DNA of 64,000 bases, from contig NZ_JAOQNS010000008.1 of NCBI RefSeq assembly GCF_025961475.1, forward strand, positions 1-64,000. Reading direction: 5' to 3'. Position 1 is the stretch's first letter, and each line of letters starts with the position of its first letter. The notes under the pieces were generated by a model. The model was not told the DNA's origin and ran no database searches. It saw only the letters and a program-made list of their open reading frames with translations. Shown here in pieces: positions 7,222 to 16,853 of this stretch. The position numbers were made by a program, and so were the translations under genes. Source of the DNA: Rhodobium gokarnense. GTDB taxonomy: Bacteria; Pseudomonadota; Alphaproteobacteria; Rhizobiales; Rhodobiaceae.

Positions 7222-8340
7222 ATGTATGTCGCGGTCAAAGGCGGCGAAAAGGCCATCGCCAACGCCCATCGCCTTCTCGCCGACAAGCGGCGCGGGGACC
7301 GGTCGGTGCCGGCGATGACGGTGGAGCAGATCGTCGAGCAGCTTGCGCTCGCCGTCGACCGGGTGATGGCGGAAGGCTCGCTCTACGACAAGGAGCTGGC
7401 GGCGCTCGCCATTAAGCAGGCCAGAGGCGACCTCATCGAGGCGATTTTTCTTGTCCGCGCGTTCAGAACCACCCTGCCTCGCTTCGGCCATTCCGAGCCG
7501 CTCGATACCGGTGCCATGCACATCCGCCGGCGCATTTCGGCGACCTTCAAGGATCTGCCCGGCGGCCAGCTTCTCGGCCCCACCTTCGACTACACCCACC
7601 GCCTGATCGATTTCGCGCTCGCCGCGGAGGGCGAGACGCCCGAACCCGTCAGCGCGGAACCGCGCGGCGATGCCGCCCCGCGCGTCACCGACCTTCTCAA
7701 TGCCGAAGGCCTCCTGGAGGTCGACGAGGACGGCGACGGCGAGGTCGGCGACCTCACCCGCGAGCCCATCGACTTTCCGGCCGGCCGCGACGTCCGCCTG
7801 CAGGCGCTCGCCCGCGGCGACGAGGGGTTTTTGCTGGCGCTCGGCTATTCCACCCAGCGCGGCTATGCCCGCACCCACCCCTTTGCCGGCGAGATCCGCA
7901 TGGGCGAGGTCGAGGTAGAGCTTTACGTGGAAGAACTCGGCTTTGCGGTCACCCTCGGCCGCCTCACCGTCACCGAATGCCAGATGATCACCCAGTTCAC
8001 CGGTTCCGCCAAGGTGCCGCCGCAGTTCTCCCGCGGCTACGGCCTTGCCTTCGGCCATGCGGAGCGGAAGTCGATGGCGATGGCGCTGGTCGACAGAGCG
8101 CTGCGCTTCGAGGAGTTCGGCGAGGAACTGACCGCGCCGGCCCAGGACCAGGAATTCGTCCTCTCCCATTCCGACAACGTCCAGGCGACCGGCTTCACCG
8201 AACACCTGAAGCTGCCCCATTACGTCGACTTCCAGGCCGAACTGGAACTGATCCGCCGCATGCGCCGGGAGATCGCCGAACGGGCGGAAAAGGCGGCCAG
8301 CGTCGCCGACGAGACGCGCACCGAGGAGGCCGCCGAATGA
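7222..8340 (+). CDS. phnI: carbon-phosphorus lyase complex subunit PhnI
   Basis: A 372-residue subunit acting as the nucleosidase of the complex: it removes adenine from ATP and, with PhnG, PhnH and PhnL, installs the phosphonate on ribose C1. The N-terminal MYVAVKGGEKAIANAHRLL is highly characteristic. The ATG at 7222 has an AAGGAG site 8 bases upstream, so the longer frame from 7147 is not used. The protein is full length. It overlaps phnJ by four bases (ATGA). Confidence 0.96.
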   Translation: MYVAVKGGEKAIANAHRLLADKRRGDRSVPAMTVEQIVEQLALAVDRVMAEGSLYDKELAALAIKQARGDLIEAIFLVRAFRTTLPRFGHSEPLDTGAMHIRRRISATFKDLPGGQLLGPTFDYTHRLIDFALAAEGETPEPVSAEPRGDAAPRVTDLLNAEGLLEVDEDGDGEVGDLTREPIDFPAGRDVRLQALARGDEGFLLALGYSTQRGYARTHPFAGEIRMGEVEVELYVEELGFAVTLGRLTVTECQMITQFTGSAKVPPQFSRGYGLAFGHAERKSMAMALVDRALRFEEFGEELTAPAQDQEFVLSHSDNVQATGFTEHLKLPHYVDFQAELELIRRMRREIAERAEKAASVADETRTEEAAE

Positions 8341-9251
8341 CCACGGAGCAGTCCGAGACCTGGTCCTACAACTTCGCCTATCTCGACGAGCAGACCAAGC
8401 GGATGATCCGCCGGGCGATCCTGAAGGCCATTGCCATTCCCGGCTACCAGGTGCCCTTCGCCAGCCGCGAGATGCCGATGCCCTATGGCTGGGGCACCGG
8501 CGGCGTGCAGGTGACCGCCTCGATCCTCGGCCCGGACGACGTCCTGAAAGTCATCGACCAGGGCTCCGACGACACGACCAACGCCGTCGCCATCCGCGGC
8601 TTCTTCGAAAAGACGGCGGGCGTCGCGACGACCACGGCAACGGAGAAAGCGAGCGTCATCCAGACCCGCCACCGCATCCCGGAAACGCCGCTGTCGGAGA
8701 CCCAGGTGCTCGTCTACCAGGTGCCGATCCCCGAACCGATGCGCTACCTGGAGCCGCGCGAGACGGAAACCCGCAAGATGCATGCGCTGGAAGAATACGG
8801 CCTCATGCACGTCAAGCTCTACGAGGACATCGCGCGCCACGGCCACATCGCCACCACCTACGCCTATCCGGTGAAGGTCTCCGGCCGCTACGTCATGGAC
8901 CCCTCGCCGACGCCGAAATTCGACAATCCGAAGATGGACCGTTCGCCGGCCCTGCAGCTCTTCGGCGCCGGCCGCGAAAAGCGCATCTATGCCGTCCCGC
9001 CCTACACTGAGGTGACGAGCCTCGACTTCGAGGACCATCCGTTCGCCGTCCAGACATTCGAGGAGCCCTGCGCGCTCTGCGGCGCCGAGGGCGTCTTCCT
9101 CGACGAGGTCGTGCTCGACGACAAGGGCGGGCGGATGTTCGCCTGCTCCGACACAAACCATTGCGAGGAGCGCCGCGCCGCCGGTCACAGGGGCCGGCTT
9201 GCCGGCGACCCGACCAAGGCGGAAAGCGCGGGCGAAGGAGAGCGGCCATGA
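8337..9251 (+). CDS. phnJ: alpha-D-ribose 1-methylphosphonate 5-phosphate C-P lyase PhnJ
   Basis: A 304-residue radical SAM-type enzyme that breaks the C-P bond of ribose 1-phosphonate 5-phosphate, giving the alkane and ribose 1,2-cyclic phosphate 5-phosphate. The unusual cysteine pattern C-x2-C-x21-C-x5-C is exact here: C245, C248, C270 and C276. It replaces the classical CxxxCxxC motif and binds the 4Fe-4S cluster plus the thiyl-radical cysteine. The start at 8337 lies in an ATGA overlap with phnI, and the stop is in an ATGA overlap with phnK. All key residues are intact, so the pathway should be functional. Confidence 0.97.
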   Translation: MTTEQSETWSYNFAYLDEQTKRMIRRAILKAIAIPGYQVPFASREMPMPYGWGTGGVQVTASILGPDDVLKVIDQGSDDTTNAVAIRGFFEKTAGVATTTATEKASVIQTRHRIPETPLSETQVLVYQVPIPEPMRYLEPRETETRKMHALEEYGLMHVKLYEDIARHGHIATTYAYPVKVSGRYVMDPSPTPKFDNPKMDRSPALQLFGAGREKRIYAVPPYTEVTSLDFEDHPFAVQTFEEPCALCGAEGVFLDEVVLDDKGGRMFACSDTNHCEERRAAGHRGRLAGDPTKAESAGEGERP

Positions 9252-10042
9252 CCCTTCCCGAATTCGACGACGGCGCGCCGCTCCTGCGCGCCTCCGGCGT
9301 CACCCGCTATTACGGGACGCGCATCGGCTGCACGGACGTGTCCTTCGAGCTCTGGCCCGGCGAAGTGCTCGCCGTCGTCGGCGAGTCGGGCTCCGGCAAG
9401 ACGACGCTGCTGAACTGCCTTTCCACCCGGCTGGTGCCGACCTCCGGCGTCGTCGAATACCGCATGCGCGACGGCGCCATGCGCGACCTCTATCAGCTCG
9501 GCGAGGCCGAACGGCGCCTCCTGATGCGCACCGACTGGGGTTTTGTTCACCAGAACCCGGCCGATGGCCTCAGGATGACCGTCTCGGCCGGCGCCAATGT
9601 CGGCGAGCGGCTGATGGCCGTCGGCGCCCGCAACTACGGCGCCATTCGCGGCGAAGCGGAAAGCTGGCTCGACAAGGTGGAGATCGACACCGGCCGCATC
9701 GACGACGACCCGCGCGGCTTTTCCGGCGGCATGCGCCAGCGCCTGCAGATCGCCCGCAACCTCGTCACCAGCCCGCGCCTCGTCTTCATGGACGAGCCGA
9801 CCGGCGGTCTCGACGTCTCGGTCCAGGCCCGTCTCCTCGATCTCCTCCGCCAGCTCGTCGCCGAGTTCGGCCTTGCCGTCGTCGTCGTCACCCACGACCT
9901 CGCCGTCGCCCGGCTGCTCTCCCACCGCATGATCGTCATGCGCGGCGGTAGCGTGATCGAGACCGGCCTCACCGACCAGGTGCTCGACGACCCGCGCGCG
10001 CCCTACACCCAACTCCTCGTCTCCTCGATCCTGCAGGTCTGA
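9248..10042 (+). CDS. phnK: phosphonate C-P lyase system ATPase PhnK
   Basis: A 264-residue ABC-type ATPase associated with the C-P lyase core rather than with transport. Walker A is GESGSGKTT (about residues 46-54), the signature is [14 protein letters not shown] and Walker B is [12 protein letters not shown], followed by the switch histidine in VVVTHDL. In E. coli PhnK binds PhnJ and is needed for turnover. The start at 9248 is fixed by the ATGA overlap with phnJ. Sequence resembles DppD/OppD ATPases, but the context makes PhnK the sound call. Confidence 0.95.
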   Translation: MTLPEFDDGAPLLRASGVTRYYGTRIGCTDVSFELWPGEVLAVVGESGSGKTTLLNCLSTRLVPTSGVVEYRMRDGAMRDLYQLGEAERRLLMRTDWGFVHQNPADGLRMTVSAGANVGERLMAVGARNYGAIRGEAESWLDKVEIDTGRIDDDPRGFSGGMRQRLQIARNLVTSPRLVFMDEPTGGLDVSVQARLLDLLRQLVAEFGLAVVVVTHDLAVARLLSHRMIVMRGGSVIETGLTDQVLDDPRAPYTQLLVSSILQV

Positions 10043-10045
10043 CCC

Positions 10046-10750
10046 ATGCCGACCCGCCTCTGCCTCAACGGCGTTTCCAAGAACTTCGTCATGCACCTCC
10101 AGGGCGGCGCAGTGCTGCCGGTCGTCGCCGAGGTGGAACTGGCGGTTGCCGCCGGCGAATGCGTGGTGCTCGGCGGGCGCTCCGGCATCGGCAAGAGCTC
10201 GGTGCTGAAGATGATCTACGGCAACTACCGCTGCGAGGAGGGCCAGATCCTGATCACCGACGGCGACCGCATCGTCAATGTGGCGACCGCGAGCCCCCGC
10301 GAGATCCTCGCCCTCAGGAAGGAAACCATCGGCTATGTCAGCCAGTTCCTGCGCGCCATCCCACGGGTCTCGGCCCGCGACATCGTCGCCGAGCCGTTGA
10401 TCGAGCGCGGCGTGGACCGCGACGACGCCATCTCCCGGGCCGAAAAAATGCTCGCCCGGCTCAACGTGCCCCAAAAACTCTGGGGCCTACCGCCGGCGAC
10501 CTTTTCCGGCGGCGAGCAGCAGCGGGTGAACATCGCCCGCGGCTTTATCGCCGATTTCCCTATCCTGTTGCTCGACGAGCCGACCGCCTCGCTCGACGCC
10601 GCCAACCGCACGGTCGTCGTCGACCTGGTGAAGGAAAAGAAGGCCTCGGGGGCCGCCCTCCTCGGCATCTTCCACGATGCCGATGTGCGGGAGCGGATCG
10701 CCGACCGGGTGATCGACATGGAAACCTTTGCCGCGGAGAAAGCAGCATGA
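10046..10750 (+). CDS. phnL: phosphonate C-P lyase system ATPase PhnL
   Basis: A 234-residue ABC-type ATPase required with PhnG, PhnH and PhnI for forming ribose 1-phosphonate triphosphate from ATP. Walker A is GRSGIGKSS near residue 44, the signature motif [14 protein letters not shown] and Walker [12 protein letters not shown] follow. There is no transmembrane part and no transport partner. It starts three bases after phnK stops and overlaps the following acyltransferase by four bases (ATGA). Confidence 0.95.
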   Translation: MPTRLCLNGVSKNFVMHLQGGAVLPVVAEVELAVAAGECVVLGGRSGIGKSSVLKMIYGNYRCEEGQILITDGDRIVNVATASPREILALRKETIGYVSQFLRAIPRVSARDIVAEPLIERGVDRDDAISRAEKMLARLNVPQKLWGLPPATFSGGEQQRVNIARGFIADFPILLLDEPTASLDAANRTVVVDLVKEKKASGAALLGIFHDADVRERIADRVIDMETFAAEKAA

Positions 10751-11379
10751 ACGAGCACGTCGCCCCGACCCGCCTGTCCGTCGCCCCGCTGATCGCCCCC
10801 GACGCCGAACTCACCGACGCCACGATCGGCCGCTATACGGAGATCGGCGCGCGCACCAAGATCACCCATTCCAGCTTCGGCGACTACAGCTACATCATGG
10901 CCGACGGCGACGTCCTTTACGCCGATGTCGGCAAGTTCTGCTCCATCGCCTCCTTCGTGCGCCTCAACGCGCCGAACCACCCGACCTGGCGCGCCGCCCA
11001 GCACCACTTCACCTACCGGTCCAACGAATACTGGCCGGACAAGGACGTCGACGCCGAGATCTACGACTGGCGCCGCAGCCGCGCCGTCACCGTCGGCAAC
11101 GACGTGTGGATCGGCCATGGCGCGACGGTGCTCTCAAAGGTGACCATAGGCGACGGCGCGGTGATCGGCTCCGGCGCCGTCGTCACCAGGGACGTTCCGC
11201 CTTACGCCATCGTCGGCGGTGTGCCCGCAAAGCCGATCGGCGAACGGTTTTCCAAGCCGGTCGCCGACCGCCTCATGGCCCTTGCCTGGTGGGACTGGGA
11301 CCACGACCGGCTCGCCGACGCACTGGATGATTTCCGGCATCTTTCCATCGACGCCTTCCTGGAAAAATATGACAGCTAA
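10747..11379 (+). CDS. phosphonate-operon hexapeptide-repeat acyltransferase
   Basis: A 210-residue left-handed beta-helix protein of the transferase hexapeptide family found in phn operons (I associate it with TIGR03308). Isoleucine/valine-led hexapeptides run from about residue 20 to 160 (for instance [38 protein letters not shown]), with an inserted loop and a WWDWDHDRL segment near the C-terminus, as in chloramphenicol/virginiamycin acetyltransferases. It may acetylate aminophosphonates as PhnO does elsewhere, although it is unrelated to the GNAT-type PhnO. Substrate unproven. It ends the first phn block; a 137-base gap with a Pho-box-like site follows. Confidence 0.9.
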   Translation: MNEHVAPTRLSVAPLIAPDAELTDATIGRYTEIGARTKITHSSFGDYSYIMADGDVLYADVGKFCSIASFVRLNAPNHPTWRAAQHHFTYRSNEYWPDKDVDAEIYDWRRSRAVTVGNDVWIGHGATVLSKVTIGDGAVIGSGAVVTRDVPPYAIVGGVPAKPIGERFSKPVADRLMALAWWDWDHDRLADALDDFRHLSIDAFLEKYDS

Positions 11380-11429
11380 TTAACCAAAGAACAGTTTGAT
11401 TTAATTTGTAAATTTTTTCCGGTGGCAGC

Positions 11430-11447
11430 CTGTCGCCGAAACGTCAC
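11430..11447 (+). promoter_or_regulatory. possible second Pho box, upstream of phnC
   Basis: CTGTCGC (11430-11436) and ACGTCAC (11441-11447) are separated by four bases, matching Pho box register with a weaker consensus. A GTGTCAT heptamer follows at 11463-11469, in the same 11-bp phase but not adjacent. The gap 11380-11516 is AT-rich compared with its surroundings, as expected for a promoter serving phnCDE. Confidence 0.42.
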
Positions 11448-11516
11448 AAAAACTCAATTGGCGTGTCATCGAGTTTCGCTAGGCAATCCCCGAACAAGAT
11501 TTGTGAGGGGCCCTTC

Positions 11517-12362
11517 GTGACTGCCATTTCGGTCGAAAACCTGTCCAAGACCTTTCGCCGCAAACCGGCCCTCAAGAACGTTTCCCTCGACATCTCCTCC
11601 GGCGAAATGGTGGCGCTGATCGGCGCCTCCGGCTCCGGCAAGTCGACCCTGATCCGCCACATTGCCGGCCTGGAACGCGGCGACGGCGACAGCGGCGCCA
11701 TCACCGTCGGCGAGCACCTGGTGCAGGACAACGGCCGGCTGACCCGCAACGCCAAGGCGATCCGCCGCGAGATCGGCGTCATCTTCCAGCAGTTCAACCT
11801 CGTCAACCGGCTCTCGGTGATGAGCAACGTGCTGGTCGGGCTGCTCGGCAACATGCCGGCCTGGCGCGGCACGCTCGGCCTCTTCACCCGGTCGGAAAAG
11901 CTCACCGCCATGCGTGCCCTCCACCGGGTCGGCATCCCCGAGACCGCCCTGCAACGCGCCTCGACCCTTTCCGGCGGCCAGCAGCAGCGCGCGGCGATTG
12001 CCCGCGGCCTCGTCCAGGGCGCCAGCGTCATGCTCGCCGACGAGCCGATCGCCTCCCTCGATCCGGCCTCGGCCAAGCGCGTCATGGAGACCCTTTCCTC
12101 CATCAACCGGGCCGACGGCATGACCGTCATCGTCTCCCTGCACCAGGTCGAATATGCGCGCCATTTCTGCCAGCGCACGGTGGCCCTCAGGGACGGCGAG
12201 GTCGCCTTCGACGGCGCCTCCACGGCGCTCACAAACGACTTTCTGCGCGAGATCTATGGCGAGGCCAGCGAGGAACTCGTGCTCCCCGACGCTCCGGTTA
12301 CGACCACGGACGATGCCGATGAGGAATCGGTGTCCCTGGTCCCGGCATTTGCCGGTGCGTAA
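11517..12362 (+). CDS. phnC: phosphonate ABC transporter ATP-binding protein PhnC
   Basis: A 281-residue cytoplasmic ATPase of the PhnCDE importer. Walker A is GASGSGKST near residue 38, the Q-loop lies in IFQQFNLV, the signature is [14 protein letters not shown] and Walker B is [13 protein letters not shown]. The GTG at 11517 has AGGGG 7 bases upstream and gives the usual N-terminus ([12 protein letters not shown]); an earlier frame from 11463 is less likely. The C-terminus has an acidic extension of about 20 residues. The phnD start lies 43 bases downstream. Confidence 0.95.
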   Translation: MTAISVENLSKTFRRKPALKNVSLDISSGEMVALIGASGSGKSTLIRHIAGLERGDGDSGAITVGEHLVQDNGRLTRNAKAIRREIGVIFQQFNLVNRLSVMSNVLVGLLGNMPAWRGTLGLFTRSEKLTAMRALHRVGIPETALQRASTLSGGQQQRAAIARGLVQGASVMLADEPIASLDPASAKRVMETLSSINRADGMTVIVSLHQVEYARHFCQRTVALRDGEVAFDGASTALTNDFLREIYGEASEELVLPDAPVTTTDDADEESVSLVPAFAGA

Positions 12363-12405
12363 CCGTCACGAAACGACGGACATCAACCCCAACAGGAGGC
12401 TTCTC

Positions 12406-13404
12406 ATGAACGCTGTCGTCAAGGGAATTGCGGCGCTCGCCCTTTCCGCGACCCTCGTCGGCTCGGCCGCCGCCGAGACCAAGGAACTCAACTTCGGCAT
12501 CATCTCCACCGAATCCACCCAGAACCTGAAGTCCACCTGGGTGCCCTTCCTGGAGGCCATGGAAGACGCCGTCGGCATGAAGGTGAATCCGTTCTTCGCC
12601 TCCGACTATGCCGGCGTCATCGAAGGCATGCGCTTCGACAAGGTGGACGTTGCCTGGTTCGGCAACAAGTCGGCCATGGAAGCGGTCGACCGCTCCGGCG
12701 GCGAGGTCTTCGCCCAGACCGTCGACGGCGACGGCAACCCGGGCTACTGGTCGCTGATCCTCGTCAACAAGGATGCCCCGTTCAACAAGCTGGAAGACAT
12801 CCTGAAGTGCGACGGCTCGCTGAACTTCGGCATCGGCGATCCGAACTCCACCTCCGGCTTCCTGGTCCCGACGACCTTCATCTTTGCCAAGAACGGCATC
12901 GATCCGAAGAAGTGCTTCAAGACCGTGCGCAACGCCAACCATGAGACCAACGCTCTCGCCGTTGCCAACAAGCAGGTCGACGCCGCCACCAACAACACCG
13001 AAAACCTGCGTCGCCTGGAGACCACCAATCCGGAAGCCCGCGCCAACATCAAGGTGATCTGGCAGTCGCCGCTGATCCCGTCCGATCCGCTGGTCTGGCG
13101 CAAGGACCTCGACGAGCCGGTCAAGGACAAGGTCTACAAGTTCATCATGAGCTATGGCCGCATCGGCACCCCGGAAGAGGTCGCCAAGGCCCGCAAGGTC
13201 CTCGCCGGCCTGGAATGGGCGCCGTTCAAGCCGTCCTCCGACGCCCAGCTCTACCCGATCCGCGTCCTCGCCGTCTCCAAGGACATGGCCAAAATCGAGA
13301 ACGACGACAAGCTGTCGGCCGATGAGAAGAAGGCCAAGCTCACCGAGCTCGCCGCCGAGAAGAAGAAGTGGGAAGACCTGATGGCCGAAGTGCCGCAGAT
13401 GTAA
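12406..13404 (+). CDS. phnD: phosphonate ABC transporter substrate-binding protein PhnD
   Basis: A 332-residue periplasmic binding protein. The signal peptide occupies about residues 1-23 with cleavage after Ala-Ala-Ala; the mature protein begins Glu-Thr. The segments [23 protein letters not shown] and [10 protein letters not shown] are typical of PhnD. It captures phosphonates (2-aminoethylphosphonate and alkylphosphonates in known cases) and delivers them to PhnE. A strong AGGAGG site precedes the ATG. Specificity cannot be read from the sequence alone. Confidence 0.96.
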   Translation: MNAVVKGIAALALSATLVGSAAAETKELNFGIISTESTQNLKSTWVPFLEAMEDAVGMKVNPFFASDYAGVIEGMRFDKVDVAWFGNKSAMEAVDRSGGEVFAQTVDGDGNPGYWSLILVNKDAPFNKLEDILKCDGSLNFGIGDPNSTSGFLVPTTFIFAKNGIDPKKCFKTVRNANHETNALAVANKQVDAATNNTENLRRLETTNPEARANIKVIWQSPLIPSDPLVWRKDLDEPVKDKVYKFIMSYGRIGTPEEVAKARKVLAGLEWAPFKPSSDAQLYPIRVLAVSKDMAKIENDDKLSADEKKAKLTELAAEKKKWEDLMAEVPQM

Positions 13405-13513
13405 GGATCTCCCCCAAGGATCCTGCGGCGCCGGGCCCGTCCCGGCGCCGTTCCCGTTTCCGGTCCGCACTCCTCCACCTGCCACGGACGCCCCCTTGCC
13501 GACGGTACTCCCC

Positions 13514-14344
13514 ATGACCGACACGACCATCCGACCGGGCCGACCCGGCGCACCCCTTGAGCCGATCACCGTTCCGAAGGAAGAGCTCTCGCGCCGGCTC
13601 TATCGCTGGGGCATGTGGGCGCTGGTCCTCGGCGCGCTGGCCTGGAGCTTCTATCCCGCCGAGGTCTACCGCGCCGTCAACCTCTACACCGACGCCGCCA
13701 ATATGGGGCAATACGCCAAGGGCTTCCTCAATCCCAACTTCCACGAATGGGAGCTCTATGTCAGCGAGATGATCCTCACCGTCCAGATCGCGGTCTGGGG
13801 CACGGTGCTCGCCGTCATCTTCGGCATTCCCTTCGCCATCCTGTCGTCGAACAACATCGCGCCGGTCTGGATCGTCCAGCCGGTGCGCCGGCTGATGGAC
13901 GCCGCCCGCGCCATCAACGAGCTGGTCTTTGCCGTCCTTTTCGTCGTCGCCGTCGGCCTCGGCCCCTTCGCCGGCGTCATGGCGCTCTTCGTCCACAACA
14001 TGGGCATCATCGCCAAGCTGTTTTCCGAAGCGGTGGAATCGATCGACCCGCGGCCGGTAGAGGGCATCCGCGCCACCGGCGCCACCAAGCTGCAGGAGAT
14101 CGTCTTCGGCGTCGTGCCGCAAGTGCTGCCGCTCTGGATCTCGTTCTCGCTCTATCGCTTCGAGACCAATGTGCGCCAGGCGACCGTGCTGGGCATCGTC
14201 GGCGCCGGCGGCATCGGCCAGGTGCTGTTCGAATCCATCCGCGGCTTCTATTACGCGGAAACGGCGGCCATCATCATCATCGTCATCGTCACCGTCTCGA
14301 TCGTCGATATACTGTCGCAACAATTGCGCAGGCTCGTCATCTGA
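13514..14344 (+). CDS. phnE: phosphonate ABC transporter permease PhnE
   Basis: A 276-residue inner-membrane permease of the MetI/PhnE type with about six hydrophobic helices. The EAA loop that docks to PhnC is clear: [19 protein letters not shown] followed by a glycine-rich turn and a long isoleucine-rich last helix. A single permease gene is present, so the transporter should use a PhnE homodimer. The ATG at 13514 is preferred over a TTG at 13496; neither has a strong ribosome site. The gap to phnD is 109 bases. Confidence 0.94.
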   Translation: MTDTTIRPGRPGAPLEPITVPKEELSRRLYRWGMWALVLGALAWSFYPAEVYRAVNLYTDAANMGQYAKGFLNPNFHEWELYVSEMILTVQIAVWGTVLAVIFGIPFAILSSNNIAPVWIVQPVRRLMDAARAINELVFAVLFVVAVGLGPFAGVMALFVHNMGIIAKLFSEAVESIDPRPVEGIRATGATKLQEIVFGVVPQVLPLWISFSLYRFETNVRQATVLGIVGAGGIGQVLFESIRGFYYAETAAIIIIVIVTVSIVDILSQQLRRLVI

Positions 14345-14397
14345 GCCCGCTGATTCGCGCCACCGAACGGGATCGGCGCGAGAGAATTGGAGCGGCC

Positions 14398-15105
14398 ATG
14401 CGATACGCGATCTACTACACGCCGGACCGGGACGACCTGCTGGCCGGCCTCGGCGCGCGCTGGCTCGGCCGCGACCTCTTCACCGGCCACACAATGCAGC
14501 AGGCGCTTGCCGGCGACATCGACCCGGAGCGGCTGGAAGTCGTCACCCGTGACCCGCGCCGCTACGGCTTCCACGCCACCCTGAAACCGCCCTTCCGCCT
14601 GAAGGCCGGCGTCGCGCCGGCCGAACTTGCCGCCCGCTTCGAGGCCTTTGCGAAAACCCACGCGCCGGTGCCGCTCACCGGCCTCGTCGTCGCCCGCATC
14701 GGCGGCTTTCTGGCGCTGGTCCCGGCAACGCCGTCAAAGGAGCTGGAGCGCCTCGCGGCCGCGGCCGTGGAGGCCTTCGACGATTTGCGCGCCCCGCCGA
14801 GCGAGGAAGAAATCGCAAAGCGCCGGCCGGAATCCCTGACGGAACGCCAGCGCGACTTGCTTCAGCGCTGGGGATACCCTTACGTTTTCGAGGAATTCCG
14901 ATTCCACATGACCCTCACCGGCAAGCTCGACGACGCCGTCGAGGCGGAAACCCTCGCCGCCGCGGCGCGAAACTTTTTCGCCCCGGTCATCGAGAAGCCC
15001 ATTTCGCTTTCTACGGTCGCGCTCTGCGTTGAGAGTGCGCCCGCAACACCCTTCCTGGCGGAGCGCCTCAGCCCCCTTCAGGCCGCGACCGACGTCGACG
15101 CCTGA
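14398..15105 (+). CDS. DUF1045 phosphonate-operon protein, 2H phosphoesterase-like
   Basis: A 235-residue cytoplasmic protein of the family named putative phosphonate metabolism protein (TIGR03223, DUF1045). It carries two H-x-T motifs, HATL at residues 59-62 and HMTL at 170-173, the catalytic pair of 2H phosphoesterases, as in ThpR and LigT. The C-P lyase product is a five-membered cyclic ribose phosphate that E. coli opens with PhnP. No phnP is present in this locus, so this protein is a natural candidate for that step; that role is my inference. It lies between phnE and phnM, 53 bases after phnE. Confidence 0.9.
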   Translation: MRYAIYYTPDRDDLLAGLGARWLGRDLFTGHTMQQALAGDIDPERLEVVTRDPRRYGFHATLKPPFRLKAGVAPAELAARFEAFAKTHAPVPLTGLVVARIGGFLALVPATPSKELERLAAAAVEAFDDLRAPPSEEEIAKRRPESLTERQRDLLQRWGYPYVFEEFRFHMTLTGKLDDAVEAETLAAAARNFFAPVIEKPISLSTVALCVESAPATPFLAERLSPLQAATDVDA

Positions 15106-15147
15106 TCGCCCTACGGCGGTTCCGCCACCTGATCCGGAATTTAAGAA

Positions 15148-16293
15148 ATGACCGACACCGACCTCGTTCTGAAGAACGCCCGCATCGTTTTGCCCGACGC
15201 CGTCGTCGAAGGCGCCGTCGTCGTCCAGGGCGGCGAGATCGCGGCGGTCGAGACGACCACCAATGCCGCCGGCGAGGATTTTGGCGGGGACTATCTGATC
15301 CCGGGCCTCGTCGAACTGCACACCGACCATCTGGAAGGCCACTACGCGCCGCGCCCCGGCGTGCGCTGGGACCCGGTCGCCGCCGTCCAGGCCCACGACG
15401 CCCAGATCGCCGGCTGCGGCATCACCACCGTCTTCGATGCGGTACGCGCCGGCGCCGATGCGGACTCAAAGGACCTCGGCCACGAGACCCGTACGCTGAC
15501 CGATGCGATTGCCAGCGCCAGCCGCGAGGACCGGCTCCGGGCCGACCACTTCATCCACCTGCGCTGCGAAATTTCCGCCGTCGACGTCGTCGATGCGGCA
15601 AGGCCGTTCATCACCGAGGGCGTCGCCAGCCTCGTCTCGATCATGGACCACACGCCCGGCCAGCGGCAGTTCGTCCACCTCGACAAGTTCCGGGAATACT
15701 ATCTCGGAAAGTCCGGCATGACCGAGGCGGAGCTGGAAGAGTTCATCGCCGAGCGGCGGCGCCAGCACGCCCAGTGCGCCGCGCCCAACCGGGCCGAAAT
15801 CGTCCGCCTCTGCCACGAATCCAACATCGTCATCGCCTCCCACGACGACGCAACGCCCGCCCATGTCGACGAGGCGATCGCCGACGACGTGGCGATCGCC
15901 GAATTCCCCACCACCGTGGAAGCGGCCAAGGCCTCCCACGGCGCCGGCCTCAGGGTGCTGATGGGCGCGCCGAACCTCGTTCGCGGCGGCTCCCATTCCG
16001 GCAACGTCTCGGCGGCCGAGCTTGCCGGCCTCGGCGTCCTCGACATCATGTCGTCCGACTACGTGCCGTTCAGCCTGCTGTTCGCCGCCTTCATGCTGCC
16101 CGAGCGTGTCGAGGCCATCGACCTGCCGACGGCGATCCGCACCGTGACGGAGACCCCGGCCGCGGCCGCGGGGCTGACCGACCGCGGCGCCATCCGCCCC
16201 GGCCTTCGCGCCGACCTCGTCCGGGTCCGCGCCACGCCCGGCGCTGTGCCGGTGGTCAAGGGCGTCTGGCTGAAGGGACAGCGCGTGGCATGA
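15148..16293 (+). CDS. phnM: alpha-D-ribose 1-methylphosphonate 5-triphosphate diphosphatase PhnM
   Basis: A 381-residue amidohydrolase-superfamily enzyme that removes pyrophosphate from ribose 1-phosphonate 5-triphosphate, giving the PhnJ substrate. The metal-binding strand HTDHLEGH lies near residue 57, further histidines are in the ASHDDATPAH segment, and the late aspartate region is MSSDYVP. The C-terminal composite beta domain is complete. The stop overlaps the next gene by four bases (ATGA). Confidence 0.95.
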   Translation: MTDTDLVLKNARIVLPDAVVEGAVVVQGGEIAAVETTTNAAGEDFGGDYLIPGLVELHTDHLEGHYAPRPGVRWDPVAAVQAHDAQIAGCGITTVFDAVRAGADADSKDLGHETRTLTDAIASASREDRLRADHFIHLRCEISAVDVVDAARPFITEGVASLVSIMDHTPGQRQFVHLDKFREYYLGKSGMTEAELEEFIAERRRQHAQCAAPNRAEIVRLCHESNIVIASHDDATPAHVDEAIADDVAIAEFPTTVEAAKASHGAGLRVLMGAPNLVRGGSHSGNVSAAELAGLGVLDIMSSDYVPFSLLFAAFMLPERVEAIDLPTAIRTVTETPAAAAGLTDRGAIRPGLRADLVRVRATPGAVPVVKGVWLKGQRVA

Positions 16294-16853
16294 GCATCGT
16301 GGAGGAGATCTTCGCCAATCTGGAAGCCCGCGCCAGCAACAGCTATGGCGGCGAGGCGGTGACCCAGCTCCAGCACGCCCTGCAATGCGCCGTGCTGGCG
16401 CATAGCGCCGGCGCGCCGGCAACGCTCGTCACCGCGGCCCTCCTCCACGACTACGGCCACATCCTCACCGACGACGAGGACGCGGCGGAGCGCGGCACGG
16501 ATCTGCAGCACGAAGAGATTGCCGCGCGACACCTTGCGGACTGGTTTCCCGAAGATGTGACTGAACCCATACGTTTACATGTTACCGCCAAGCGCTATCT
16601 TTGCTCGGTGGACCCAGCCTACTTTGATTCGCTATCACCGGCATCGGTCACATCATTGAGTGTCCAGGGAGGTCCGCTCGGCACGGAGGAAATTTCTGAT
16701 TTCCGCCGCAACCCGCATTGGCAGGCTGCGGTGAAACTGCGCCACTGGGACGACACCGGCAAAGATCCGAAGATGACGACGCCGGCGCTGGCCGCATTTC
16801 GCGGCATGGTCTCCTCGGCGCTACGGGAAGAGCATGAAGATGCGCACGGATGA
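16290..16853 (+). CDS. phosphonate-operon HD-domain protein, PhnZ-like
   Basis: A 187-residue HD-domain protein of the phosphonate-operon HDIG family (TIGR03276 type). Likely metal ligands are H29, H53, D54, H74 and H97, with a late aspartate near residue 151-153. From memory this matches the ligand order of PhnZ, the diiron oxygenase that splits 2-amino-1-hydroxyethylphosphonate. The tyrosine and glutamate that PhnZ uses at the substrate (three apart, near its residue 24-27) also have counterparts here: Y19 and E22. So an oxygenase role is more likely than a phosphohydrolase. No PhnY hydroxylase gene is in the window. Start fixed by the ATGA overlap with phnM; its end overlaps phnN by 20 bases. 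Confidence 0.88.
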   Translation: MSIVEEIFANLEARASNSYGGEAVTQLQHALQCAVLAHSAGAPATLVTAALLHDYGHILTDDEDAAERGTDLQHEEIAARHLADWFPEDVTEPIRLHVTAKRYLCSVDPAYFDSLSPASVTSLSVQGGPLGTEEISDFRRNPHWQAAVKLRHWDDTGKDPKMTTPALAAFRGMVSSALREEHEDAHG

